From contig NZ_CP022998.1 of assembly GCF_002277895.1 (NCBI RefSeq), forward strand, positions 2,585,501-2,649,500: DNA of 64,000 bases, in the 5' to 3' direction. The notes under the pieces are model-generated. The model made no database searches, was not told the DNA's origin, and worked only from the letters and a program-made list of their open reading frames with translations. Positions 26,866 through 36,677 of this stretch are shown piece by piece (position 1 is the first letter of the stretch; each line of letters starts with the position of its first letter). The DNA comes from Rhizobium sp. 11515TR (lineage in GTDB: Bacteria; Pseudomonadota; Alphaproteobacteria; Rhizobiales; Rhizobiaceae). The position numbers and the translations under genes are program-made.

Positions 26866-26929
26866 GCGGCCCTCTCTCCCTCATCGCTCGGGCTTAGCAT
26901 GGCGCGAGCCTTGTTTGAAGTTGGTTGGC

Positions 26930-27400
26930 TCAGTCTGCGAGCCTTGGCGTGTTCAGCGAAAAGATGGAACGAACCCGCGCGGCGATATCTTCCGCCATCA
27001 GCTCATCTGCGGTGGCAGGATCAGGAGCGACAGTTCTGATCTCGAACGATGCCATGGCGACAACCGAGCCACCATCGGCGGCGGCGGCATCGATATTGAT
27101 CTTGGCGCTGCTGCGGTCGCGATTGAAGCCGCGCGCCTTGCGGACGTCGCTCAGTCGGACGGTGATGGCAACCTGTGGCAATTGCGGACTGAAGCTCGTT
27201 GCCGCGATCGCGGCGTTGACGCGATCATTGACGGCTGCAACCAGCGCTAGCGACACCGGTGGCAAAGCCTGATCGGCTATAACGGTTGCGCTGCGCACGG
27301 CATAGGCTGGAGGCGGAGGATCGACGGACCAGCTCGAACACGCGGCCAGTGCCAGACATCCCACGAGCGCCGGTACGGCTCTCGTCCTCAACAACAACAT
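26930..27400 (-). CDS. Putative lipoprotein
   Basis: 156 residues from the ATG at 27400, with a lipobox (GCLALAACSSW, lipidated Cys near residue 21). The earlier in-frame start at 27466 would bury the signal sequence. The mature part is small and beta-rich, without a recognised domain, and probably sits in the outer membrane or periplasm. It lies between the ATP12 gene and pccB; its relation to them is unclear. Confidence 0.75.
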   Translation of the reverse strand: MLLLRTRAVPALVGCLALAACSSWSVDPPPPAYAVRSATVIADQALPPVSLALVAAVNDRVNAAIAATSFSPQLPQVAITVRLSDVRKARGFNRDRSSAKINIDAAAADGGSVVAMASFEIRTVAPDPATADELMAEDIAARVRSIFSLNTPRLAD

Positions 27401-27469
27401 GATCCCTGCCTCGACCTTCGAATTTGCAAGATATGCAGATCGATATAAAGGACTGGAAATCAACAATAT

Positions 27470-28255
27470 TCAACTGCGCAGCGCAGAAAAAACGTCAGTT
27501 GCGGCCTGAAACTCTTCAAAACGTTGTGCACGACGCTGTTCGGCCTCTTCGTCGCTGCCCCAATGCTCGATCGTCCAATCCTCGTCGAGATGTGCGAGCG
27601 ACCAGACGTCGGCCAGCGGCAGGAATCCTTTGGCGAAGGCCAGTGCAAGAATTGCCGAACCGGTCAACGTCGTGATCGTGTGCAGGCTCGCAAGCTCCAT
27701 CGGTGTGTCAAACCTGCGCAAAGCGACGGAGAAGGCTGCGATGGCTTCGACAGGCTGCTCCTGATGCATGACGCCTTCCGCCAAAATGAAGCGGGCGCCG
27801 AGATCGTGCGCTGCCCATTCGATCACCGGATTCCAGCGTTCCGACTGGCGCTCGACGAGCCGTTCCGGCCCCTCGGCGCGATAGCAGAGCAGATCGCTGC
27901 CCGAGAAACGGACAATTTCGTCGAATACAGCCTGGCTTTCCGTCGCAACGCCGTCGATGGCCGTGTTGACGAGACGCGTTACCGGCATGGTGGCGGGATC
28001 GATCACATCGACCTGTCGTGCCCATTCGGCAGCCACCAGTCTGGCAAGCGCTTCCGTCGGCAAGGCCAGGGAGTGTCGCGCCGGTGTCTTCACCACCTTG
28101 CCGTCGAGGGCGATGGCATGGCCGCCCTCGTCCCTGTTGATGGTCACATCCTTGTAGAAACGTTTCGGCAAGGGCTTCTTCATCTGGATCTGCGCACGGC
28201 GGATCGGATCGGGATGGCTGAGACCTTCGGAAAGATCGTTCAACAGGTCGCGCAT
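27470..28255 (-). CDS. ATP12-family F1-ATPase assembly chaperone
   Basis: 261 residues, ATP12 family, with the conserved KRFYKDVTI, LDGKVVKTPARHSLALPT, EWARQ and the C-terminal WSLAHLDEDWTIEHWG motif. In mitochondria ATP12 binds the F1 alpha subunit during ATP synthase assembly, and alphaproteobacterial homologues are presumed to do the same. It starts 9 bp after the HAD phosphatase gene, in the same operon. Confidence 0.92.
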   Translation of the reverse strand: MRDLLNDLSEGLSHPDPIRRAQIQMKKPLPKRFYKDVTINRDEGGHAIALDGKVVKTPARHSLALPTEALARLVAAEWARQVDVIDPATMPVTRLVNTAIDGVATESQAVFDEIVRFSGSDLLCYRAEGPERLVERQSERWNPVIEWAAHDLGARFILAEGVMHQEQPVEAIAAFSVALRRFDTPMELASLHTITTLTGSAILALAFAKGFLPLADVWSLAHLDEDWTIEHWGSDEEAEQRRAQRFEEFQAATDVFSALRS

Positions 28256-28264
28256 GGCGTCACC

Positions 28265-28918
28265 TCAGAGAATATGGCTCAACAAGTCGTTCGGATGGTG
28301 GGCTATGGCATCTGCCCCAGCCGCCAGCAATTCCTCGACGGAGGCGTAGCCCCATGCAACGCCGATGGCGGTCGCGCCCGCCGCCTTCGCCATCTGCATG
28401 TCGTAGATGGCATCGCCGATCACGATCGTGTCGTGGGGGTCCATGCCAGTCTCGTCACAGCATTCCGTCACCATCGCCGGATGCGGCTTCGACGGGCAAT
28501 CATCGGCAGTGCGCGAGACGATAAAATAGGGCGTGAACTCGTTGACCTCAAGAATATGGGTCAAACCGCGGCGGGATTTACCCGTCACCGCGCCGATCAG
28601 CAGTTCGTCGCGGGCGGCAAGCGTCTCGATGAGCGGCTTGATGCCGTCAAAAAGCGGTGTCTGCATGTCCGCCTCGTCCCGTACCTCCGGAAAGATCGAC
28701 TTGTAATGCGCCGTCATGGCAATTGCTTCGTCGTCGACATGGGGTTTGCCCTGGAGGCGGGCAATGGCGATATCAAGCGTCAGGCCGATGATCGATTTCG
28801 TCGCGGAAACATCGGGACGCTTGTAACCGAAGGCCACGAAGGTACGTGCCATGACCTCATGGATCAGCCGCGCGCTGTCGACCAGCGTGCCGTCACAATC
28901 GAATAATACCAGCTTCAT
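28265..28918 (-). CDS. HAD-superfamily phosphatase (phosphoglycolate phosphatase-like)
   Basis: 217 residues. Motif I is LFDCDGTLVDS (nucleophile Asp), motif II the TGKS region, motif III SKPHP, motif IV GDAIYD, with a cap domain between I and II. This is the subclass I layout of Gph-like enzymes, but the substrate is not determined by sequence. The ATG at 28918 overlaps the stop of the pseudouridine synthase by 4 bp, so the pair is translationally coupled. Confidence 0.9.
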   Translation of the reverse strand: MKLVLFDCDGTLVDSARLIHEVMARTFVAFGYKRPDVSATKSIIGLTLDIAIARLQGKPHVDDEAIAMTAHYKSIFPEVRDEADMQTPLFDGIKPLIETLAARDELLIGAVTGKSRRGLTHILEVNEFTPYFIVSRTADDCPSKPHPAMVTECCDETGMDPHDTIVIGDAIYDMQMAKAAGATAIGVAWGYASVEELLAAGADAIAHHPNDLLSHIL

Positions 28919-29913
28919 TCGTCGTCCGGCTCCCCTGCCGATTCCATATCGAAGCCGAGAAGGTTCCAAGTCTGCACCATGTGCGGCGGCAAAGGCGCAG
29001 TGACCCGCAGGCGCCCGCCGCTAGGATGCGGGATATCGATATGGCGCGCATGCAGATGCAGGCGCTTCTGGACGCCACCCGGAAAATCCCAGTTCGGATC
29101 GTCATCGAAATATTTGGGGTCGCCGATGATCGGATGGCCCATATGCAGTGCATGAACACGCAACTGGTGAGTACGGCCGGTATAGGGCTCCATTTCCAGC
29201 CAGGCGAGGCTCTGCGCTGCGGTCTCGAGCACGCGATAGTAGGAGATGGCGTGATCGGCGCCCTCCTCTCCATGTTTGGCGATGCGCATGCGGTCGCCAT
29301 CCGGCGTCGCTTCCTTCACCAGCCAGGTGGAGATCTTGTCCTCGTGCTTGCGCGGCACGCCCTTGACCAGCGACCAATAAGTCTTCTTGGTGTCGCGCTC
29401 GCGAAAGGCTGCCGTCAACTTCTGCGCGGCACCGCGGGTGCGGGCAACGACGAGCACGCCCGAGGTGTCGCGGTCGAGACGGTGCACCAGGCGTGGCTTC
29501 TCGCCCTTCTTGCTCGTCCATGCCTCGAGCATCTTGTCGATATGACGGGTCAAGCCGGAGCCGCCCTGCACCGCGAGGCCTGCCGGCTTGTTCAGCACAT
29601 AGACCTTGTCGTCTTCATGCAGCAGCATGCGCGCAAGAAGCTCGGCGTCGCCGGAGTGTTTCAGGTCATTGCTGGCAATAGGCCCATGTTTCGGCCCCTT
29701 GGCATCGACGTCGAGCGGCGGCACGCGCACCATCTGGCCCGGCTGCACACGCGCATCCGTCTTCACGCGGCCACCATTGACACGCACCTGGCCCGAGCGC
29801 AGCAGCTTCTGCAGCTGACCAAAGCCGAGCCCTGGAAAATGCACCTTGAACCAGCGGTCCAAGCGCATGCCGGCCTCGTCAGGCTCGACCTTAATATGCT
29901 CAATCCCGGCCAT
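28915..29913 (-). CDS. RluA-family 23S rRNA pseudouridine synthase (RluC/RluD-like)
   Basis: 332 residues from the ATG at 29913, preceded by a purine-rich stretch (GAAAGAAGAAG). An N-terminal S4-type RNA-binding domain (RLDRWFKVHFPGLGFGQLQK) is followed by the synthase domain with the catalytic Asp in HRLDRDTSGVLV and the conserved GRTHQLRVH. It isomerises uridines in 23S rRNA. RluC or RluD type cannot be decided from this sequence alone. It is the first gene of a run with the HAD phosphatase, the ATP12 factor, a lipoprotein and pccB. Confidence 0.92.
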   Translation of the reverse strand: MAGIEHIKVEPDEAGMRLDRWFKVHFPGLGFGQLQKLLRSGQVRVNGGRVKTDARVQPGQMVRVPPLDVDAKGPKHGPIASNDLKHSGDAELLARMLLHEDDKVYVLNKPAGLAVQGGSGLTRHIDKMLEAWTSKKGEKPRLVHRLDRDTSGVLVVARTRGAAQKLTAAFRERDTKKTYWSLVKGVPRKHEDKISTWLVKEATPDGDRMRIAKHGEEGADHAISYYRVLETAAQSLAWLEMEPYTGRTHQLRVHALHMGHPIIGDPKYFDDDPNWDFPGGVQKRLHLHARHIDIPHPSGGRLRVTAPLPPHMVQTWNLLGFDMESAGEPDDE

Positions 29914-30041
29914 TCTTCTTCTTTCAAGTACCTCGGCATGTCCCGGAAAAGCGGCAGGCGCATTGGGCGGATCATGCAAATTCAAACAACGGGACGATCA
30001 GCCCCGCGGCCAGAGATTTCCTAGCCTTTTGACGTGGCTTT

Positions 30042-30076
30042 AGAGCATTTCGAGGAAAAGTGGAAACCCGGAATTA
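30042..30076. repeat. Partial copy of the rhizobial palindromic repeat
   Basis: AGAGCATTTCGAGGAAAAGTG at 30042-30062 region and CCCGGAATT to its right share the core AGGAAAAGTG and CCGGAATT with the element at 17365, with the centre shortened. It lies just downstream of the PCu(A)C gene and upstream of the pseudouridine synthase gene. Confidence 0.5.
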
Positions 30077-30098
30077 TACGGCAGGATAATTTTCTGGC

Positions 30099-30632
30099 TC
30101 AGCTTCCCTTGGCCGAGACGACGGGCAGATTGATGTCGACCATGCCCGCCTTGTCGAACATCAGCATCACGGGCACCACGCTGCCCTGCTTAAAGGGCGC
30201 CTTCACCTGCTTGAACATCATGTGCATCGTGCTGGGCGCAAGCGTAACGGTCGCGCCGGCGGGAATGGCGATGCCGCCCTTGACCTCGCGCATCTTCATG
30301 ATTTCGCCCTCTATCTTCATCTCGTGCAATTCCACCTTGCCGGCTGCTGAGGAGGTCACGGAGGTTAGCTTGTCGTCTATCTTGCCGCCGTTATGGATGG
30401 TGATATAACCGCCGCCGACCGGTTGGCCGGGAAGCATGGCGCGGACATAGCCGCCGCTGATATCGAGATCGCCAAGCTTGGCAGTCGCGGAGCCGGGAGG
30501 CGCCGCACCCGCATCCATGTGCATCCCGGGCATGGATTTCATCGCGCCACTGTCCTCAGCCATCGCTCCACCGGAGGGAAACGAAAGTGCGCCAATCGAA
30601 ATCAGCAATGCGGCGGCATAGTTGCGATTCAT
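30099..30632 (-). CDS. Periplasmic copper chaperone PCu(A)C
   Basis: 177 residues from the second ATG (GGAG sits against the first, 6 nt from the second). Signal peptide to about residue 25, then a Met/His-rich stretch (MKSMPGMHMDAG) typical of copper carriers. The DUF461 domain follows with the site H-x(n)-M: ELHEMKIEG and the paired methionines near TMHMMFKQV. The protein delivers Cu(I) to the CuA centre of cytochrome c oxidase. No oxidase genes are adjacent. The gene diverges from the gcv leader. Confidence 0.88.
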   Translation of the reverse strand: MNRNYAAALLISIGALSFPSGGAMAEDSGAMKSMPGMHMDAGAAPPGSATAKLGDLDISGGYVRAMLPGQPVGGGYITIHNGGKIDDKLTSVTSSAAGKVELHEMKIEGEIMKMREVKGGIAIPAGATVTLAPSTMHMMFKQVKAPFKQGSVVPVMLMFDKAGMVDINLPVVSAKGS

Positions 30633-30804
30633 GGTCATCTCCTGCCCGGCTCCTCAATTGAGGAAAAGGGATAGCCTCTCCCATCTCTGTTGCAAAGGCC
30701 CGTATTCATTAGGAAACGCAGGATTGATTGGCACGACAAAAATTTGTTCAGCGACGACATTTGCCCCTTGCCATCTCTGTCCGGGACCGGATAATGGCTG
30801 TCAA

Positions 30805-30962
30805 CCTTGTTGGGAGAATCCGGCGCAAGCCGGTGCCGAAGGAGCAACCGCCCCGGAAACTCTCAGGCCAAAGGACCAGCAAGGGGCAGACGGAACTCTG
30901 GAGAGAAGCGCGCAAGCGTTCGCCGAAGGGATAACAATCTCAGGCAAACAGACAGAGGGGGC
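30805..30962 (+). ncRNA. Tandem glycine riboswitch (gcvT element)
   Basis: Two consecutive glycine aptamers. The first begins near CCTTG (30805) and closes with CAAGG (30880-30884), containing the conserved CTCAGGCCAAAGGACC. The second runs from about 30886 with ACTCTGGAGAG and the conserved ATCTCAGGCAAACAGACAGA. Cooperative tandem aptamers upstream of gcv operons switch expression on when glycine is abundant. The gene that follows is gcvT, whose ribosome site lies 60 bases on, so control at translation is plausible. Confidence 0.93.
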
Positions 30963-31035
30963 TCAACGCAAGGCGCAGTCGCGCCGAAAGTGTGAGCTCT
31001 GCGCTTCGGATAAGCGCAAAACCCGGAGGCGTCAT

Positions 31036-32172
31036 TTGGACGAGACCGCTGCCCTCAAAACAACACCCCTTCACGCCCTCCATCTGTCGCTTGGTGCCCG
31101 CATGGTGCCGTTCGCAGGCTACGACATGCCCGTGCAGTATGCGCCAGGCGTGCTGAAGGAACATCTCTGGACTCGATCCTCTGCCGGCCTGTTCGACGTG
31201 TCGCATATGGGTCAGGTGACGATCCGCGCCCGCTCCGGCAAATATGAGGATGCGGCACTCGCATTGGAAAGCCTGGTGCCAGTCGATATTCTCGGCCTCG
31301 CCGAGAATCGCCAGCGCTATGGCTTCTTCACCGACGAAAAGGGCGGCATCCTAGACGATCTGATGATCACCCATATGGACGACTATCTTTTCGTTGTCGT
31401 CAACGCTGCCTGCAAAGATCAGGATTTCAAGCATCTTCAAGATCATATCGGCGATAGCTGCGAAGTTACATTACTCAATCGCGCGCTCATTGCCCTTCAG
31501 GGACCTCGCGCCGTCGACGTGCTTGCCGAGCTCTGGGCCGATATCGCCTATATGAAATTCATGGATGTGCGCCATTGTCGCCTCCACGATGTCTCCTGCC
31601 TTGTGTCGCGCTCCGGCTATAGCGGCGAAGACGGTTTCGAAATCTCCGTTCCGGCTGATAAGGCCGAGGATATCGCCAAGCGGCTGCTGGAGCATCCGGA
31701 CGTCCAGCCGATCGGCCTCGGCGCCCGTGACTCCCTGCGCCTGGAGGCCGGCCTCTGCCTTTATGGCAACGATATCGACCAGACGACGACGCCGATCGAA
31801 GGCGCGCTGGAATGGGCGATCCAGAAGGTCCGCAAGGCCGGCGGTGTCCGCGCCGGCGGCTTTCCTGGCGCAACCCGCATCCTCGGCGAACTTGATCACG
31901 GCACCTCACGCCGCCGTGTCGGCCTGAAGCCGGAGGGTAAGGCGCCGGTGCGCGGTCATGCCAAACTCTATGCCGATGCCGAAGGCGAGAGCGAGATCGG
32001 CGAAGTCACCTCGGGCGGTTTTGGTCCGAGTGTCGAATCCCCCGTTGCCATGGGTTACGTACCGACCGAATTCACCGCTCCCGGCACCACCGTCTACGCT
32101 GAAGTGCGCGGCAAATATCTGCCCGTCGTCGTCAGCAGCCTGCCTTTCATCAAACCAACCTACAAACGTTGA
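31036..32172 (+). CDS. gcvT: Glycine cleavage system T protein (aminomethyltransferase)
   Basis: 378 residues. It moves the methylene group from the aminomethyl-lipoyl arm of GcvH to tetrahydrofolate, releasing ammonia. The start is the TTG at 31036: GGAGG lies 6 nt upstream, and no ATG fits the family; longer frames run back through the riboswitch and are false. Family motifs include [20 protein letters not shown], the folate-site Asp region [16 protein letters not shown] and [11 protein letters not shown]. First gene of gcvTHP, under the glycine riboswitch. Confidence 0.94.
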   Translation: MDETAALKTTPLHALHLSLGARMVPFAGYDMPVQYAPGVLKEHLWTRSSAGLFDVSHMGQVTIRARSGKYEDAALALESLVPVDILGLAENRQRYGFFTDEKGGILDDLMITHMDDYLFVVVNAACKDQDFKHLQDHIGDSCEVTLLNRALIALQGPRAVDVLAELWADIAYMKFMDVRHCRLHDVSCLVSRSGYSGEDGFEISVPADKAEDIAKRLLEHPDVQPIGLGARDSLRLEAGLCLYGNDIDQTTTPIEGALEWAIQKVRKAGGVRAGGFPGATRILGELDHGTSRRRVGLKPEGKAPVRGHAKLYADAEGESEIGEVTSGGFGPSVESPVAMGYVPTEFTAPGTTVYAEVRGKYLPVVVSSLPFIKPTYKR

Positions 32173-32197
32173 ACGTCTTTTCCAGAGAGGATTATCC

Positions 32198-32560
32198 ATG
32201 CTGAAATTCACCGAAGAACATGAGTGGCTGAAGGTCGAAGGCGATGTCGCAATCGTGGGTATTACGGCCCATGCCGCCGAACAGCTCGGCGATCTCGTTT
32301 TCGTTGAGTTGCCCGAGGTCGGTGCCAGCTTCTCCAAGGGAGCCGACGCGGCAACCGTCGAATCCGTCAAGGCAGCCTCCGAAGTCTATTGTCCGCTCGA
32401 CGGAGAGATCACCGAAGTCAACGAAGCCATCACTGCCGATCCGGCCCTCGTCAATTCCGACCCGATGGGTGCCGGCTGGTTCTTCAAGCTGAAACTGAGG
32501 AATGTCGGCGATCTCAATGGTCTTCTTGACGAATCCGGTTACAAGGAGCTGATCGGATAA
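32198..32560 (+). CDS. gcvH: Glycine cleavage system H protein
   Basis: A 120-residue lipoyl carrier that shuttles the aminomethyl intermediate between GcvP, GcvT and lipoamide dehydrogenase. The lipoylated lysine is Lys58 in ESVKAASE. The start [10 protein letters not shown] is canonical and has GAGAGG upstream. Its stop overlaps the start of gcvP (TAATG), so the two are translationally coupled. LipB at 15546 would charge it. Confidence 0.95.
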   Translation: MLKFTEEHEWLKVEGDVAIVGITAHAAEQLGDLVFVELPEVGASFSKGADAATVESVKAASEVYCPLDGEITEVNEAITADPALVNSDPMGAGWFFKLKLRNVGDLNGLLDESGYKELIG

Positions 32561-35424
32561 TGACGACGCCTACGGAATTCACCTTCACCGATTACCAACC
32601 ATACGACTTCGCCAACCGCCGCCATATCGGCCCGTCTCCGTCGGAGATGGCCGATATGCTCAAGGTGATCGGCTATAAGAGCCTCGACGGCCTGATCGAC
32701 GCGACGCTGCCACCGGCCATTCGTCAGAAGGCACCGCTCGCCTGGGGAGCGCCAATGACGGAGCGCGAGGCGCTCGACCGTCTGCGCGAGACCGCCAACA
32801 AGAACAAGGTTCTCGTTTCGCTCATCGGCCAAGGCTATTACGGCACGATCACGCCGCCCGTCATCCAGCGCAACATCTTGGAAAATCCGGCCTGGTACAC
32901 CGCCTATACGCCATACCAGCCTGAGATCAGCCAGGGCCGCCTCGAGGCACTGCTGAACTACCAGACTATGATCAGCGACCTCACGGGTCTCGATGTCGCG
33001 AACGCCTCGCTGCTCGATGAAGCGACCGCCGCGGCCGAAGGCATGGCGATGGCGGAACGTGTCGCAAAATCGAAGGCAAGGGCCTTCTTCGTCGATGCCG
33101 AATGCCACCCACAGACCATAGCGCTGATCAGGACCCGCGCCGAGCCGCTCGGCTGGACCGTCATCGTCGGCAATCCCGTCACTGATCTCGATCCGGTCGA
33201 CGTCTTCGGCGCGATCTTCCAGTATCCAGGCACTCACGGCCATATCAACGATTTTAGCGGCCTGATCGCCCGCCTGCATCAGACCGGCGCAATCGCCATC
33301 ATGGCGACCGATCTCCTGGCATTGACCCTGCTGAAATCCCCGGGTGAAATGGGTGCGGATATCGCCATCGGTTCCTCGCAGCGCTTCGGCGTTCCGGTTG
33401 GCTATGGCGGGCCGCATGCCGCGTTTATGGCCGTCAAGGACGACTACAAGCGCTCCATGCCCGGTCGTCTTGTCGGCGTCTCGGTCGATGCGCGCGGCAA
33501 TCGCGCCTATCGCCTCTCGCTGCAGACCCGCGAGCAGCATATTCGCCGCGAAAAGGCGACGTCGAACATCTGCACTGCCCAGGTGCTGCTCGCCGTCATG
33601 GCCTCCATGTATGCGGTCTTCCACGGTCCGCAGGGCTTGAAGGCCATCGCCCAACAGGTCCACCAGAAGGCCGTGCTGATGGCCAAGGGCCTGGAAAAGC
33701 TTGGCTATACCGTTGAGCCGGAGACTTTTTTCGATACGATCACAGTCGAAGTCGGTCACATGCAGGCTCTCATCCTGCGTGCAGCCGTCGCTGAGGGCGT
33801 GAACCTGCGCAAGGTCGGCGAAACGAAGATCGGCATCAGCCTGGACGAGCGCACCCGTCCGGCGACGGTCGAAGCCGTCTGGCGCGCATTCGGCGGCGAT
33901 TTCCGCATCGCAGATTTCGAGCCGTCCTATCGCCTGCCGAGAACCCTGCTGCGCACCAGCGAATACCTCTCGCATCCGATCTTCCACATGAACCGCGCCG
34001 AAAGCGAGATGACGCGTTATATCCGTCGTCTCTCCGACCGCGACCTGGCGCTCGACCGCTCGATGATCCCGCTCGGCTCCTGCACCATGAAGCTGAACGC
34101 CACGGCGGAAATGCTGCCGATCACCTGGCCGGAATTCTCGGATATCCATCCGTTCGTCCCGGCCGATCAGGCGCTCGGCTATCGCGAAATGATCGACGAC
34201 CTGACGGAAAAGCTCTGCGCCGTAACAGGCTATGACACCTTCTCCATGCAGCCGAATTCCGGCGCGCAGGGCGAATATGCCGGCCTTCTGACCATCCGCA
34301 ACTACCACATTGCCAATGGTCAGGGTCACCGCGACATTTGCCTCATTCCGACCTCCGCCCACGGCACCAACCCCGCCTCGGCACAGATGGCTGGCATGAA
34401 GGTCGTGGTCGTCAAGGTCAGCGATGACGGCGATATTGACATGGCCGATTTCCGTGCCAAGACCGAGCAATATGCCGACAACCTCTCCTGCTGCATGATC
34501 ACCTACCCTTCGACGCATGGCGTGTTCGAGGAGACGGTGAAGGAGATTTGCGATCTCGTGCATAAGCATGGCGGTCAGGTCTATCTCGACGGCGCCAACA
34601 TGAACGCTATGGTCGGCCTGTCGCGTCCCGGCGATATCGGCTCCGATGTCAGCCACCTGAACCTGCACAAGACCTTCTGCATCCCGCATGGCGGCGGCGG
34701 GCCCGGCATGGGTCCGATCGGCGTCAAGGCGCATCTGGCGCCTCACCTGCCCGGCCATCCGGAAACGGACGGCCGCAGCGGTGCGGTCTCAGCAGCAGCC
34801 TTCGGTTCGGCCTCGATCCTGCCGATCCCCTGGAGCTATTGCCTGATGATGGGCGGTGAAGGCCTGACGCAGGCAACGAAGGTGGCGATCCTCAACGCCA
34901 ACTATATCGCTGCCCGTCTCAAGGGCGCCTATGACGTGCTCTACAAGTCCAAGGACGGACGCGTGGCGCATGAATGCATCATCGACACCCGCCCGCTGGC
35001 CGCAAGCGCCGGCGTGACGGTCGACGATGTCGCCAAGCGCCTGATCGATTGCGGCTTCCACGCACCGACCATGAGCTGGCCTGTTGCCGGCACGCTGATG
35101 ATCGAGCCCACGGAATCGGAAACGAAGGCCGAACTCGACCGCTTCTGCGAGGCGATGCTGGCCATCCGCGAGGAAGCTCGCGCCATCGAAGACGGCCGAA
35201 TGGACAAGACCAACAATCCGCTGAAGAACGCTCCGCACACGGTGGAAGATCTGGTCGGCGAGTGGGATCGTCCCTATTCCCGCGAACAGGCCTGCTTCCC
35301 GCCCGGTGCCTTCCGCGTCGACAAATACTGGTCTCCGGTCAATCGCATCGACAACGTCTATGGCGATCGCAACCTGATCTGCACCTGCCCGCCGCTGGAA
35401 TCCTACGCGGAGGCCGCGGAATAG
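32560..35424 (+). CDS. gcvP: Glycine dehydrogenase (decarboxylating), P protein
   Basis: A 954-residue single-chain P protein. It decarboxylates glycine on pyridoxal phosphate and passes the aminomethyl group to GcvH. Both halves of the fused alpha-beta type are present: an N-half starting [14 protein letters not shown], and a C-half with the PLP lysine in [18 protein letters not shown]. It is the last gene of gcvTHP, followed by a clear terminator at 35503. Confidence 0.96.
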   Translation: MTTPTEFTFTDYQPYDFANRRHIGPSPSEMADMLKVIGYKSLDGLIDATLPPAIRQKAPLAWGAPMTEREALDRLRETANKNKVLVSLIGQGYYGTITPPVIQRNILENPAWYTAYTPYQPEISQGRLEALLNYQTMISDLTGLDVANASLLDEATAAAEGMAMAERVAKSKARAFFVDAECHPQTIALIRTRAEPLGWTVIVGNPVTDLDPVDVFGAIFQYPGTHGHINDFSGLIARLHQTGAIAIMATDLLALTLLKSPGEMGADIAIGSSQRFGVPVGYGGPHAAFMAVKDDYKRSMPGRLVGVSVDARGNRAYRLSLQTREQHIRREKATSNICTAQVLLAVMASMYAVFHGPQGLKAIAQQVHQKAVLMAKGLEKLGYTVEPETFFDTITVEVGHMQALILRAAVAEGVNLRKVGETKIGISLDERTRPATVEAVWRAFGGDFRIADFEPSYRLPRTLLRTSEYLSHPIFHMNRAESEMTRYIRRLSDRDLALDRSMIPLGSCTMKLNATAEMLPITWPEFSDIHPFVPADQALGYREMIDDLTEKLCAVTGYDTFSMQPNSGAQGEYAGLLTIRNYHIANGQGHRDICLIPTSAHGTNPASAQMAGMKVVVVKVSDDGDIDMADFRAKTEQYADNLSCCMITYPSTHGVFEETVKEICDLVHKHGGQVYLDGANMNAMVGLSRPGDIGSDVSHLNLHKTFCIPHGGGGPGMGPIGVKAHLAPHLPGHPETDGRSGAVSAAAFGSASILPIPWSYCLMMGGEGLTQATKVAILNANYIAARLKGAYDVLYKSKDGRVAHECIIDTRPLAASAGVTVDDVAKRLIDCGFHAPTMSWPVAGTLMIEPTESETKAELDRFCEAMLAIREEARAIEDGRMDKTNNPLKNAPHTVEDLVGEWDRPYSREQACFPPGAFRVDKYWSPVNRIDNVYGDRNLICTCPPLESYAEAAE

Positions 35425-35433
35425 GATTTTTGC

Positions 35434-35463
35434 AAAAAAGCGAAGCGGTTCAGTCGCTTCGCT
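35434..35463 (-). terminator. Probable minus-strand terminator
   Basis: 9-bp stem AGCGAAGCG/CGCTTCGCT (35439-35447 with 35455-35463). On the plus strand the A-run 35434-35439 precedes it, so on the minus strand the stem is followed by six T residues. It would end transcripts coming leftward from the ZIP gene after they cross the antitoxin-like gene in antisense. It can also fold in the gcvP transcript, but without a T-run. Confidence 0.6.
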
Positions 35464-35502
35464 GGAAACAGACATAAATCTATCGTGAAACTTGTCTATG
35501 AA

Positions 35503-35536
35503 ACGCCGCGTGTCCGAAAGGATGCGCGGCGTTTTT
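35503..35536 (+). terminator. Rho-independent terminator of gcvTHP
   Basis: 8-bp stem ACGCCGCG/CGCGGCGT (35503-35510 with 35525-35532), 14-nt loop, then T residues to 35536. Confidence 0.8.
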
Positions 35537-35571
35537 GATGACGCCACAATGAGGCCCTGGAACTCAGATTT

Positions 35572-35832
35572 ATGCCGGAACGATTCGACGTGGACAATCC
35601 CGACAACTACATCGCCGCCGCCTTCGAAACCGACGATCCGGCCTCGATCGCCAAGGCGCTGGGTGAAGTGGCACGCACGCGCAACATGAGCAAGCTCGCC
35701 AAGGATGTCGGCATGAACCGCTCGGCGCTCTATCGGGCTTTGAGCGGTGACGGGAATCCAGAATTTGCGACGATCCTGAAGGTCGTCAAGGCACTCGGCC
35801 TCAAGCTGACGCCGGTACCGGCCGCAAACTAG
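35572..35832 (+). CDS. Addiction-module antidote-like DNA-binding protein, no toxin partner
   Basis: 86 residues of the putative addiction-module antidote family (HigA-like XRE fold): an N-terminal segment YIAAAFETDDPASIAKALGE, then the helix-turn-helix MSKLAKDVGMNRSALYRALS and a C-terminal strand. In intact modules a RelE/HigB toxin gene sits directly upstream, but here the gap back to gcvP holds only a terminator and no toxin frame. It is therefore an orphan. It may be a chromosomal remnant or a free-standing regulator. Confidence 0.8.
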   Translation: MPERFDVDNPDNYIAAAFETDDPASIAKALGEVARTRNMSKLAKDVGMNRSALYRALSGDGNPEFATILKVVKALGLKLTPVPAAN

Positions 35833-35859
35833 GAATTCGCTTCCCAATCCCGAGGGCCG

Positions 35860-36552
35860 CTAACCGATCGCCTCTTCGAGCAGAAGCAGCACTAGGAAAC
35901 CGGCAAAGAACATCGGCGTCACCCATGGACGATCCGGCGTTTCATGGGCTTCGACCAGCAGCTCCTCGGTGACGAGATAGAGAAGCGCAATCACCCCGAA
36001 CGCAAAGAAGCCAGTCAAAACAGGGCCAGGCAATGAAGCGACCGGCGCTCCGAACAAGGCGCCGATCGGCAGCAACAACGCAAGCGCTGCCGTGATTGCG
36101 ACAATCCTGGCTCGAGAGCGAACGCTCTCGCCAAGCTCATTCGCTACCGTCAAGCCAAGAAACAGCACCTCTAGCGTCAGCGCGATCGTCAGCAGCAAAC
36201 CAACTTTGGGGCCGGCTGCAAAGCCAATGCCGAGCACGAGGCCATCGATCAGGATGTCGATGCCGATAGCGGCGAGAAGGCCGACCGGCCCTTTAGCCCA
36301 ATTTTCCAGTTGCTTGACCAGCAACATCACGCCGACGCCGATCGCGCCGCCGATCACCGTCGCCAGGGGGTAGCCGCGATGCATAACATCAGGCAAAATT
36401 TCTCCGGCGGCAGCCGCAAACACGACGCCGGCTGCAAAATGCTGGATGGCGCTGACTAGATTAGGTCCCGGCCGCGTATTCACCGCAACCGCGGCACCCG
36501 CGATGGCTGCTGCCGCCGGGATCAATGTGTAAACCCACGCCGCAGTCGCCAT
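35860..36552 (-). CDS. ZIP-family metal transporter
   Basis: 230 residues with eight predicted helices. The metal-site helices are recognisable: HFAAGVVFAAAAGEILPD (helix 4 type) and DILIDGLVLGIGF plus ANELGE (helix 5 type). ZIP proteins import zinc or other divalent metals through the inner membrane. No Zur box was recognised upstream. Its transcript probably extends through the antitoxin-like gene to the terminator at 35434, since no hairpin is seen closer. Confidence 0.85.
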   Translation of the reverse strand: MATAAWVYTLIPAAAAIAGAAVAVNTRPGPNLVSAIQHFAAGVVFAAAAGEILPDVMHRGYPLATVIGGAIGVGVMLLVKQLENWAKGPVGLLAAIGIDILIDGLVLGIGFAAGPKVGLLLTIALTLEVLFLGLTVANELGESVRSRARIVAITAALALLLPIGALFGAPVASLPGPVLTGFFAFGVIALLYLVTEELLVEAHETPDRPWVTPMFFAGFLVLLLLEEAIG

Positions 36553-36677
36553 AAGCCCCCCTTGCGCGCCCCGACCTCATCCGGCTCGAAGCCGCCGGTC
36601 AGCCGAGGGCGACAGAAGACCCTCAGCATCCATCGATCAAAGCACGAAATGCAGCAAGGTGAAATATAGGAGGTGTT

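Noticed and set aside
32539..34758. 739-codon open frame on the minus strand
   Set aside because: Lies within gcvP in antisense, with composition typical of a shadow frame.
35490..35571. Toxin gene partner for the antitoxin-like gene
   Set aside because: No frame of RelE/HigB size exists; the stretch is the gcvP terminator.
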